Of a DNA stretch of 32,260 nt, positions 21,013 to 28,326 are shown in pieces (positions within the stretch are counted from its first letter, which is position 1; each line of letters starts with the position of its first letter). Under the pieces are notes generated by a model that did no database searches, was not told the origin of the DNA, and saw only the letters and a list, made by a program, of their open reading frames with translations. Made by a program: the position numbers and the translations under genes. This DNA is from Actinomycetes bacterium (GTDB lineage: Bacteria; Actinomycetota; Acidimicrobiia; Acidimicrobiales; Ilumatobacteraceae): contig JANXUX010000404.1 of NCBI GenBank assembly GCA_025351965.1, positions 1 to 32,260 on the forward strand. The letters run 5' to 3'.

Positions 21013-23169
21013 TTGCCTTCGTGGATTCTTGCGATCGACTTCGGAACCAGCTACACCGTCGCCGCGTCCAAGGTGGGCGATCGTGCTCCCGAGGTGATCG
21101 AGGTCGGGGGCGAGCGGCGCATGCCGTCGGTGGTCATGGTCGATCCAGCGGGCGCCGTCATCGTCGGCCGCACCGCCGACGACCTCTCCGGCACACATCC
21201 CGAGAGCACGCTCCGCGCCCTCAAGAACCGACTCGGCGACCAAGCCCCGGTCGTGCTCGACGGCCGTCCGTATCAGGTCGTCCATCTCGTCGCAGCATTG
21301 CTCAAGCAGGTCTACACCGAGTCCGTGCGCCAGATGGGGGAGCCCCCGACCGAGGTCCGCCTCACCCATCCAGCGACATGGAACCGACCCCGACTGAACC
21401 GACTGCTCGAGGCTGCGGCCAAAGCGGAGCTGCCCAGCCCAGCACTCGTACCCGAGCCGGTGGCAGCGGCGCTCTCATTCGCGAGCGAGGTCGGCGTCGC
21501 CCAAGGTGCGTTCGTCGTCGTGTACGACCTCGGCGGTGGCACGTTCGACTCGGCCGTTGTCACCGCGAGTGGCGCAGGCTTCAACATCGTCGGTCGTCCG
21601 AGCGGCGACCAGAACATCGGCGGCGAGCTGTTCGACGAGATCATCGTCAACCACCTCGGCCAGCAGCTGCCCCCCGATGCGTGGGAAGCGATTCAGATCG
21701 GCGAGGAACCGCTCTGGCAACAGGTCGGTGCGACGTTGCGCAACGAGGCGCGACGTGCGAAGGAGACGTTGTCGGGCAACGCCTGGGCGGACCTCCTCGT
21801 CCCGCTCCCGACCGGACTCCAGCAGCTTCGGCTCACTCGGGACGAATTCGAGGAGCTGGTCACCCCGTACCTGGCCGAGACCGTGATGCTGCTCGACCGC
21901 TGCGTCACCGAGGCCGGTTTGGACCCGACCCAGCTCGCCGGCATCTCGCTCGTGGGCGGCTCGAGCCGTTCGCCGATCGTCGAGCGCATGGTCAAAGAGG
22001 CGTTTCCCGCGGTGCCGGTCATTCGGCGCGGCGACCCGAAGACCGCCGTTGCCTCTGGCGCGGCGAGAGCCGTGCGCTCGACGGTCACCCCGCCGCTGGC
22101 ATCTGCGGGGCGCACTACGCAGGAGGCCGCGGCCGGGACCGCCCAGCAGTCCGTACGTCTCGCCCCGCCGCCGTCGTCCCCCCCGGCGCCCGGTCAGCCG
22201 ACCTCGGACCCGCCGCGTCCGCCCGGTGCCGGCCAGGCCGCTGCGGGTCAGCCGCCGTTGGTCGCCGGTGTCGTCGGTGTCGCCGGGGCCAGCGCCGCGC
22301 CGGCAGGCAGCGCCCTGCCGGCGATCGCTGCATCCGTGCCGTCGCCGGCTCCGCCCGCACCAGCCGGCCTCGGTTCGTACCCGCCGGCCGTGCCGGGCAG
22401 GCCGGGCGCGGCCACTGGGTTCGTCGCAGCCCCGGTTCCGTCCGCTCCCGGTTCTGCCTCGACCGCGACCGGTCCGACATCGGCACAGCGTCGGCGCCCG
22501 TTGATCCTCGTCGGCGTCGTCGTACTGCTCCTCGCCATCGTCGGGGGCGTCGTGCTGGTGACTCGTGGCGGAGACGAAGCCGCTGCTGCGCTGCCGACCC
22601 GTGCATCGCTGAAGTCGGCGCTCGTGACGCTGCGTCAGGTGCGCGACTCGTTCGGGTTGGACTGGAACGCGGAAGCGATCAGCGGGGATGGCGACTTGTT
22701 CTGTCCGCAGTTCGCGATCGCTGAACCGTTCCGTCAGGGCGAGGTGATCTTCACGACATCGGACGGCTCGGGCGCAGATTTCACCAACACCGGGTTCTAC
22801 GAGAACATCTCCACGTTCCAGAGCGAGAGCGACGCGACGAAGTTCTACGACCAGGACAAAGCCATCGCCCAGAACTGTCAGTCTTCGGAGGGCAACCTCG
22901 GCGGTGTCGCCGCGACGTACACGATCACCGACTCCACCCGCGATGCCCGCAGCGTCGGTCGCGAGGTGAACGCGATCAAGTACGAGGCGACTCCGACGGA
23001 CGGGTCGTCGGGGGTGATCCTGACCGGGTACATCGTCGAGACACAGGTCGGCACGCTCGTCATGACGACCCAGTTCTCGACCTACAACCGGCTCCCCGAG
23101 GTCACCGAGCTCAAGGACTACTACAACCTCACCAAATCTGCATTCGACAAAGCCGAGGCCGCGCTGTGA
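21013..23169 (+). CDS. Hsp70-like ATPase with Pro-rich linker, membrane helix and extracytoplasmic domain
   Basis: A 718-residue modular protein. Residues about 1-355 form an Hsp70/actin-fold ATPase: ILAIDFGTSYT (phosphate 1), PEPVAAALSFA, VVVYDLGGGTFDSAVV (phosphate 2) and GISLVGGSSRSPIVERMV (adenosine). The peptide-binding beta-domain and helical lid of DnaK are absent. Instead there is a Pro/Ala/Gly-rich linker (about 358-490), a basic stop (QRRRP), one transmembrane helix (about 495-515) and a roughly 200-residue outer domain with Cys in LFCPQF and QNCQSS. This resembles the layout of receptor kinases with PknH-type sensor domains, with Hsp70 replacing the kinase. TTG 21013 with AAGGAG upstream is the preferred start. 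The FHA gene follows within 14 bases. Confidence 0.85.
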   Translation: MPSWILAIDFGTSYTVAASKVGDRAPEVIEVGGERRMPSVVMVDPAGAVIVGRTADDLSGTHPESTLRALKNRLGDQAPVVLDGRPYQVVHLVAALLKQVYTESVRQMGEPPTEVRLTHPATWNRPRLNRLLEAAAKAELPSPALVPEPVAAALSFASEVGVAQGAFVVVYDLGGGTFDSAVVTASGAGFNIVGRPSGDQNIGGELFDEIIVNHLGQQLPPDAWEAIQIGEEPLWQQVGATLRNEARRAKETLSGNAWADLLVPLPTGLQQLRLTRDEFEELVTPYLAETVMLLDRCVTEAGLDPTQLAGISLVGGSSRSPIVERMVKEAFPAVPVIRRGDPKTAVASGAARAVRSTVTPPLASAGRTTQEAAAGTAQQSVRLAPPPSSPPAPGQPTSDPPRPPGAGQAAAGQPPLVAGVVGVAGASAAPAGSALPAIAASVPSPAPPAPAGLGSYPPAVPGRPGAATGFVAAPVPSAPGSASTATGPTSAQRRRPLILVGVVVLLLAIVGGVVLVTRGGDEAAAALPTRASLKSALVTLRQVRDSFGLDWNAEAISGDGDLFCPQFAIAEPFRQGEVIFTTSDGSGADFTNTGFYENISTFQSESDATKFYDQDKAIAQNCQSSEGNLGGVAATYTITDSTRDARSVGREVNAIKYEATPTDGSSGVILTGYIVETQVGTLVMTTQFSTYNRLPEVTELKDYYNLTKSAFDKAEAAL

Positions 23170-23192
23170 TGGCTGGCGTGTGATGGCTGGGC
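23165..23192. repeat. 14-bp tandem duplication at the Hsp70-like stop / FHA start junction
   Basis: TGTGATGGCTGGCG is followed directly by TGTGATGGCTGGGC. Each copy contains TGATG. The first TGA (23167-23169) stops the Hsp70-like gene and the second copy's ATG (23183) starts the FHA gene, so a former TGATG stop/start overlap seems to have been duplicated and separated. Confidence 0.75.
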
Positions 23193-23488
23193 TGTGGATG
23201 CGCATCGACGATCCGCTCGATGGTGCACAGTTGGTCTGCCTCGTCGATGAAGCGGTGATCGGTCGTGACTTCCGTTGCGACGTCGTGATCCACGACGACG
23301 AGGCGTCGAGGATGCATGCCCGGGTCAGCCCGACGGGGGATCAGCACTGGCAGCTCGCCGATCTGGCAACCACCAACGGGACGTTCGTCAATGCTGAACG
23401 GATCGTCGGTCCGGCCCGGATCCAGGTCGGTGATGTGATCCGCGTCGGTCGCATCTCGTGCACCGTTGTGTCGGCACCGTCGAGCTGA
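23183..23488 (+). CDS. Stand-alone FHA domain protein
   Basis: A 101-residue protein made almost entirely of one forkhead-associated domain, a phosphothreonine-binding module. The classical residues are present: VIGRDFRCD (Gly27, Arg28), SRMHAR (Ser42, His45) and TTNGTFVN (Asn65, Gly66). No signal peptide or extra domain exists, so it is a cytosolic adaptor. It should bind a phosphorylated Thr, plausibly on the Hsp70-like receptor or on one of the two kinases encoded nearby. The ATG at 23183 lies in the second copy of a 14-bp duplication; GTG 23180 and ATG 23198 are alternative starts. It is co-directional with, and closely follows, the Hsp70-like gene. Confidence 0.88.
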   Translation: MAGLWMRIDDPLDGAQLVCLVDEAVIGRDFRCDVVIHDDEASRMHARVSPTGDQHWQLADLATTNGTFVNAERIVGPARIQVGDVIRVGRISCTVVSAPSS

Positions 23489-23499
23489 CGCCGTTCGAC

Positions 23500-23517
23500 C
23501 CCGCCGCGCCGGGCGGG
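23500..23517. terminator. Hairpin between converging genes
   Basis: CCCGCC (23500-23505) and GGCGGG (23512-23517) form a 6-bp stem in the 33-base gap between the converging FHA and antiporter genes. It lacks T-runs. It may serve both directions as a weak or factor-assisted terminator. Confidence 0.4.
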
Positions 23518-23521
23518 CTCC

Positions 23522-25645
23522 CTACAGCGGGCTGAGGATCAGCGGCTCGGTGCGCACCCAACTCTCGAGCGCCTCGGACAGTGGGACCCGGTCGCGCTCG
23601 CCGGGATGGATGACGACGGCGTTGCCCGTAGCGGATCCCACCGTCAGCGCACCGTCGATCGTGGCGGTGACCCGGTGCACGCCGAGGGCGTCGATCTGGT
23701 TGGCTTGGCGCCCGGACAGGCCGCCGGTGACGTGAAGTGGGACATCTTCGAACAGAGCGATGCGCACGGCCATCTCGATGGAGGCGAGATCGGCGTTGGA
23801 GGTACCGGAGCAGACCTCGACGCTGGTCACTGCCCCGAGCGGTCGGTCGGCTTCGATCACGTCGCTGCCGAGGTGGCGGATCGGATCGATCAGCTCCACA
23901 TCGGAGGACCCGATCACGACCACGGAAGGAGCGAGCCGTTCGATCTCGGCGGCCACGTCCGTTGCCCGGTTCGCTGATGCGCGGGAAATGACCTGACACG
24001 TCAGACCGGCGGCCTCGATCGTGTCGCGCAGAGCCTTCATTTCGCCGAGGTCGTCGGCGAATGCAGCCAGACCACCACCCTGGGCCGTGAACCGCACGAT
24101 CGTGACCGCGCCGGTCTTGCGGCCGCCACCGTAGGCCGCAGCGATCTCGGCGAGCGGTTGGGCCGTGCCCGGGTCATCGACGATGACCGCGACGCGGTCG
24201 GTCGCGGAGCTGGTCCGCTTGCGTTCGGCTTCGGCGATGTCGCGGTTCAGCCAGCGATCGGGGTACACGACCTTGAGTAGCGGGCCGGCCATCGCCGTCG
24301 TGACCACGGCCATGATGACCAGCATCGTGTACAGCTTGTCATCGATGACCCCGGCGTCGCGGCCGATCGTCAGCACGACGAGCTCGGTGAGTCCGCGCGT
24401 GTTCATCAACGCGCCGACTGCCAATGACTGCCGCTTGGGCACGCCGACGGCGCGAGCGGCGACGGCTGCGCCGATGAACTTGCCGGCGCAGGCAACGGCG
24501 ATGATCAGCAGCGCCGGGAGGATGTCGCTCGTAGTGAGACCCTGGATGTTCACGCCTTGACCGGCGATGACGAAGAACACTGGGAGCAGCAGCTGCACAC
24601 TGACTCCCTCGACCTTGCCGGCGATCGTGTGGAACAGGTTCGGAGCGTTGGTGCGAGGCACGGCGACACCGAAGAGGAAGCCGCCGATCAGCTCGTGGAC
24701 ACCGATCCGGCTCGTCACGTACGACGACAGCATCAGACCGATGAACAGGATGCTCAGCTGCTCCGCGCGGAGCACGTTGCCGTTCTTGCGGTACGGCACG
24801 AGCACGAACCGCTCGAGCAGCGGACGCACGACGAGGAACAGCACGGCCACGTAGACGAGCATCTTGGCGAGGATGACCAGGACGTCGGTGGCGCTTCCGT
24901 CACCGGCCAACGCTGTGGCGAGTGCCAGCAGGGTGAACGCCATCAGGTCGTCGATCGCCGCGCACGCGACCAGCAGCAGCCCGAGCGGGATCTTGAACAT
25001 GTTGCGTTCGGTGAGGATGCGCGCCAACACCGGGAACGCGGTGACGCACATCGAGACGGCGATGAAGATCGCGAACGGCAAGAAGTCGGTCGACTTCGAC
25101 TCCAGCGGTTTTGGAGCCTCCTTGGTGTCCGGCGTCTTGTCGATCAGCGCCTTTCGGGCGGCAATCTTGTCGGTCACCTCCTTGGTCTCGGTGGAGCAGG
25201 GCTTGGCCGTGATCCCGGGCTCCTTTTCGACGGCGACGCAGTTGTGGTCGCTGTGGAGCACGTTGCCGAGCAGGAAGAACCCGAGCGCGAACGGCACCGC
25301 GATCGATGTCAGCGAGATCGCGGCAGCCCGTTTGCCGGAGCGGCGGACGACTTCGAGATCGACCTCCATGCCGACGATGAACATGAACAGCACCAGCCCG
25401 AGCGACGCGACGAGCTTGAAGAACGGGATGTCGATCGTGTTGAACAGGTAGTCGCGCACGCCGGGGGCGATCTGGCCGAGCAGACTCGGTCCGAGTGCGA
25501 TGCCCACCAGCACTTCGCCGATGACCACGGGTTGCTTGATCGCCCGGAAGACGATCGCGACGAGCTGTCCGGCCGTGAGGACCACGGCGAGGCAGAGCAG
25601 GAGCGCCAGGAAATGCTTCTCCTGGGCGGTGAGTTCGGCGATCAC
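23522..25645 (-). CDS. CPA2-type cation/proton antiporter with C-terminal cytosolic domain
   Basis: A 707-residue membrane protein. Residues 10-490 hold 12-13 helices of the Na+(K+)/H+ exchanger family, with IGEVLVGIALGPSLLG, GLVLFMFIVGMEVDLE and the ion-binding pair in CAAIDDLMAFTLL (Asp232-Asp233). An insertion at about 131-187 is hydrophilic and rich in Lys, Glu and Thr, with Cys136 and Cys150. It replaces a short loop and probably faces outside. The C-terminal 200 residues (RVAVIVDDPGTAQPLAEIAAAYGGG ... SVVVIGSSDVEL) look like a universal-stress-protein-type nucleotide-binding regulatory domain. GTG 25645 is the start, ten bases after the FHA/zinc-ribbon gene. Sodium or potassium export is likely; the ion is undetermined. 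Its place in a kinase/FHA operon suggests phospho-control. Confidence 0.88.
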   Translation of the reverse strand: MIAELTAQEKHFLALLLCLAVVLTAGQLVAIVFRAIKQPVVIGEVLVGIALGPSLLGQIAPGVRDYLFNTIDIPFFKLVASLGLVLFMFIVGMEVDLEVVRRSGKRAAAISLTSIAVPFALGFFLLGNVLHSDHNCVAVEKEPGITAKPCSTETKEVTDKIAARKALIDKTPDTKEAPKPLESKSTDFLPFAIFIAVSMCVTAFPVLARILTERNMFKIPLGLLLVACAAIDDLMAFTLLALATALAGDGSATDVLVILAKMLVYVAVLFLVVRPLLERFVLVPYRKNGNVLRAEQLSILFIGLMLSSYVTSRIGVHELIGGFLFGVAVPRTNAPNLFHTIAGKVEGVSVQLLLPVFFVIAGQGVNIQGLTTSDILPALLIIAVACAGKFIGAAVAARAVGVPKRQSLAVGALMNTRGLTELVVLTIGRDAGVIDDKLYTMLVIMAVVTTAMAGPLLKVVYPDRWLNRDIAEAERKRTSSATDRVAVIVDDPGTAQPLAEIAAAYGGGRKTGAVTIVRFTAQGGGLAAFADDLGEMKALRDTIEAAGLTCQVISRASANRATDVAAEIERLAPSVVVIGSSDVELIDPIRHLGSDVIEADRPLGAVTSVEVCSGTSNADLASIEMAVRIALFEDVPLHVTGGLSGRQANQIDALGVHRVTATIDGALTVGSATGNAVVIHPGERDRVPLSEALESWVRTEPLILSPL

Positions 25646-25655
25646 GGTCGAATCC

Positions 25656-26915
25656 TCAGCTCTTCTGGCGGTTGGAGGACTCGTAGGTCGCCGTCAGCCG
25701 GCCGAAGGCGACGTGCTGACCTGGCGCGAGGGGTACCGGCTGGTTCGGGGTCAGTCGGTCCCATGCCTGGCGCTCGGCAGACCAGATGAAGGTGCCGTTG
25801 GTCGAGCCGTGATCGACGATGTGCACGTCCCACTCGACAGCACGGATCTCGGCGTGGACGCGAGAGATGGTGTTGCCGGGATCGATCAGGGTGACACCCT
25901 GGGCGCGTCCTTCACGCACCTCGGGATCATCGTCGGGGTCTCGTCCGAAGACCAGACTGGTGACGAGGGTGTGATAGGTCCCGTCGCTCATCACGAGCAC
26001 GCCCAACGGTGGGCGCACATCCTCGGTGAGGATGAAGCTGGTCTGGTGCATCGCGATGCCGCACGTGGCGCAGAACCGGGTGCGAGGATCGTTGAAGTGG
26101 CCGCGTGCGCAGACGAGGCCCTTGACCTTGACCGGCTGCGGACCGGCGGTGGTCGGTGCGGGCGCCGGTGCGGTGTTCGGTGCGGGGTTCGGGGACATGG
26201 CTGGCATCGCTGCGGTCGCTGTCGACTCCGGTGCGGCGGTCGCGACGGGCGCCGGCGTCGGCGTCGGCGCGGCCATCGGTGCCGGTGCCGGCGCCGATGC
26301 GACCGGGAGCGGCACGGCAGCGGGTAGGTCATCGTCGGCGCCCGCCTGCAACGAGACCATTGCAGCGGGCATCGCCGATGTTGCGGCCGGGGTCGGGGCG
26401 AGCCCAGCGGCGACCGGTGCCGGCGCGGCCGCCATGGGCTGGTTGGGCGCCGACGGGGCCGGGCCCCATGGCAGTGCAGCGACCGTCTTTGCGCGCAGGC
26501 TGAATCCGTCGGCAGCGACGACACCTTCGTCGAGCGCGAGCAGGGTGTCGATCGGCGCGTCGCCGATGATCAAGTTCAGCGCGGTGACGTCGTGGAGGTG
26601 GGTCTGACCGTCGCTGAGGTTCTGGGTGCCGGCGGCGCCAGTGGCGACCAGCGGTACTCCACCCTGGACCAGGACGTCGAGACCGTTCTCGCCGACGACC
26701 ACAGCACAGAACGGCCCGAGCGCGGACGCTCCGGCGGAGAGCCGGGTGAGCTCGGACATGACCCCGCTCGCCGGGCGGACTCCGACCAGACGGCACCAAC
26801 CAATGAGCGCCGTGGCTGCGGCGGCGTCGCCGGCCGAGTACAGCACCGTGTTGCCCACTCGGACCAACCGTCCGCGGCCGGCGCCGAGCTGGGGGATGAG
26901 GGTGAAGCTCTGCAT
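25656..26915 (-). CDS. FHA protein with unknown N-terminal domain and zinc ribbon
   Basis: A 419-residue cytosolic protein with four parts. Residues 1-150 are an unrecognised globular domain (SFTLIPQLGAGRGRLVRVGNTVLYSAGD ... GENGLDVLVQGG). Residues 151-260 are a Pro/Ala/Thr-rich flexible linker. Residues 266-290 form a small zinc-ribbon-like knuckle with Cys269, His273, Cys282 and Cys285. Residues about 305-412 are an FHA domain with FGRDP (323-327), SRVHAEI (351-357) and GSTNGTF (370-376). It probably reads phosphothreonine on a partner kinase or the antiporter. It sits between the kinase gene (13 bases upstream) and the antiporter gene (10 bases downstream) in one minus-strand operon. Upstream of the ATG there is only a weak GAGGAT. 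Confidence 0.85.
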   Translation of the reverse strand: MQSFTLIPQLGAGRGRLVRVGNTVLYSAGDAAAATALIGWCRLVGVRPASGVMSELTRLSAGASALGPFCAVVVGENGLDVLVQGGVPLVATGAAGTQNLSDGQTHLHDVTALNLIIGDAPIDTLLALDEGVVAADGFSLRAKTVAALPWGPAPSAPNQPMAAAPAPVAAGLAPTPAATSAMPAAMVSLQAGADDDLPAAVPLPVASAPAPAPMAAPTPTPAPVATAAPESTATAAMPAMSPNPAPNTAPAPAPTTAGPQPVKVKGLVCARGHFNDPRTRFCATCGIAMHQTSFILTEDVRPPLGVLVMSDGTYHTLVTSLVFGRDPDDDPEVREGRAQGVTLIDPGNTISRVHAEIRAVEWDVHIVDHGSTNGTFIWSAERQAWDRLTPNQPVPLAPGQHVAFGRLTATYESSNRQKS

Positions 26916-26928
26916 GTCGGGATCCTCG

Positions 26929-27774
26929 TCAGTTCTGCGTGCCGGGTCGGGCGGGAAGGGACTCGATGAGTGTGGCGACCTCGAGTGCGGTGGCCGGGCG
27001 CTGTTCGACGTTGGCCGAGGTGCACGCCAGGATCAGATCGGCCTCCTCGTCGCTGAGCAGGTCACGCTCGATGTGCGGCGGCTGGCGCAGCACCGAGCGC
27101 ACGGCCATCATCGGATCCACTCCTTCGATGCCGGGATGGATGTGCTTGCCGGTGAGTGTCCAGTGCAGGATCGCGCCGAGTGAGTAGATGTCGCTGGCCC
27201 GGCTGGCGCGATCGCCGGTGATCAGCTTCGGGTCGACGAAACCAATCGATGCCATCGGTGCCATCGAGGTGACGGATCCGCTGCCGAACTGGGCGAGGCC
27301 GAGGTCGCCGAGGCACGCAGAACCATCGGCGCGCAGCAAGACGTTGCCCGGGCGAAGGTCGCGGTGGGCGATGCCTGCCTCGTGCAGGTCGTGTGCAGCG
27401 CGAGCCGCATCGGCCACGGCGCGCAGCTTGGCGGCACGGTCGAGCGGGGACGTCGGCTCGGCGAGCGTGCCGCCCTGGCACCACTGCATCGAGTAGAAGA
27501 AGTACTCCTCGTGCTGGCCGGCGTCGTACAGCGTCACGAGATGCGGGCTGTTCACACGCGAGAACAACTTGAGCTCGCGCGTGAAGCGACGGAAGCCGGC
27601 CTCGTGCGAGGTGGCCACGACCTTGACGACAACCGGACCGTCGAGACCGAGCCGTGGGGGCGGCGTGGCGAGGTAGAAGCGTCCGTGGCCGCCTTCGCTG
27701 AACGGGCGGAGGATGACGTAGTCGCCGAGCGTTTCCGGCACGCCGGGGGTGGGGGAGTCGGTGAGCTGATCCAT
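26929..27774 (-). CDS. Compact Ser/Thr protein kinase-like protein with altered catalytic motifs
   Basis: A 281-residue protein that is one kinase domain without membrane helix or sensor. The Gly-rich loop reads FSEGGHGRFYLA (25-36), the beta-3 lysine is Lys51 (VVVKVV) and the alpha-C glutamate is Glu67. The catalytic loop is HRDLRPGNVLL (137-147), with Arg141 where HRDLKPxN is usual, and the DFG motif is DLG (157-159). The APE region is degenerate (GFVDPKLITGDRASRASDIYSLGA). Asp139, Asn144 and Asp157 are kept, so activity is possible but may be weak. ATG 27774 is one base from the upstream stop. The frame opens earlier (27936), but that would lie inside the membrane-protein gene. Confidence 0.86.
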   Translation of the reverse strand: MDQLTDSPTPGVPETLGDYVILRPFSEGGHGRFYLATPPPRLGLDGPVVVKVVATSHEAGFRRFTRELKLFSRVNSPHLVTLYDAGQHEEYFFYSMQWCQGGTLAEPTSPLDRAAKLRAVADAARAAHDLHEAGIAHRDLRPGNVLLRADGSACLGDLGLAQFGSGSVTSMAPMASIGFVDPKLITGDRASRASDIYSLGAILHWTLTGKHIHPGIEGVDPMMAVRSVLRQPPHIERDLLSDEEADLILACTSANVEQRPATALEVATLIESLPARPGTQN

Positions 27775-27775
27775 G

Positions 27776-28237
27776 TCAGAAGAAGATCCGGCCACCGTTG
27801 AAGCGCCAACGGATGAAGAGCACCTTGATCGGGCCCAGCACGAACAACCACATGACCATCCAGGTCGTGACGATGTGCCACCAGAAGGTGGCGTTGGTCG
27901 CGGTTGCGTTGAACTTGATCCCGATGTCGAGGGCATTGAACACGATCTTGGCGACGATTGCCTCCGGGATCACGAGGAAGAACGTGAACATGACCGGCCA
28001 GTCCTTCTCCCACCGGAACTGTTGGGCGAAGTGGTAGAGCAGTTCCCAGCCGAACACTGCGAGGACCAGCACGATGCCGAGCACGCTGAACGTGGTCTTG
28101 TACGTGTCGAGCAGTCCGCCGCCGGTGAGGTCACGCTGGTTGGGCAGGAACGGGGTGACGATCAGCGTCCACGGGATGCCAATGAACAGGAGGAGGAAGA
28201 TCCGGGTCTGGATACGTCCGTTGAGTGTTGGGATCAT
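27776..28237 (-). CDS. Four-helix membrane protein of unknown function
   Basis: A 153-residue protein with four predicted membrane helices: IFLLLFIGIPWTLIVTPFL, FSVLGIVLVLAVFGWELLYHF, VMFTFFLVIPEAIVAKIVF and FWWHIVTTWMVMWLFVLGPI. There are Trp/His-rich loops (FRWEKDW, WWHIVTTWM) and a basic, aromatic C-terminus (RWRFNGGRIFF). I do not recognise the family. Its stop lies one base from the kinase start, so the two are translationally linked, and it may be the membrane partner or anchor of that soluble kinase. ATG 28237 is preceded by GGAG at good spacing. An in-frame extension to 28357 runs into the upstream gene and is not credible. Confidence 0.75.
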   Translation of the reverse strand: MIPTLNGRIQTRIFLLLFIGIPWTLIVTPFLPNQRDLTGGGLLDTYKTTFSVLGIVLVLAVFGWELLYHFAQQFRWEKDWPVMFTFFLVIPEAIVAKIVFNALDIGIKFNATATNATFWWHIVTTWMVMWLFVLGPIKVLFIRWRFNGGRIFF

Positions 28238-28252
28238 GGAAGAGCTCCGAGT

Positions 28253-28285
28253 GGTGTCGGGGTGTGCGGGAACGGTGTCGGGGTG
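28253..28285. repeat. 12-bp direct repeat spaced 21 bp
   Basis: GGTGTCGGGGTG occurs at 28253-28264 and again, exactly, at 28274-28285, with a weaker echo just after. The 21-bp period is two helical turns. It lies directly upstream of the four-helix protein gene (minus strand) and may be an activator site. Confidence 0.55.
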
Positions 28286-28326
28286 GCGGGTCGGGTGAGG
28301 GGCGGAGCAGCGTTCGAGGGTGAGGA

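Noticed and set aside
21475-23205. Long open frame on the minus strand opposite the Hsp70-like gene
   Set aside because: It is Arg/Gly-rich, has no domain, and is explained by high GC at third positions of the real gene on the plus strand. Similar antisense frames at 1480-2241, 7684-8646, 9588-10736 and 24557-25789 were dropped for the same reason.
26026-26607. Gly/Ala-rich plus-strand frame
   Set aside because: It is antisense to the Pro/Ala/Thr linker of the FHA/zinc-ribbon protein, and its repeats mirror that linker.
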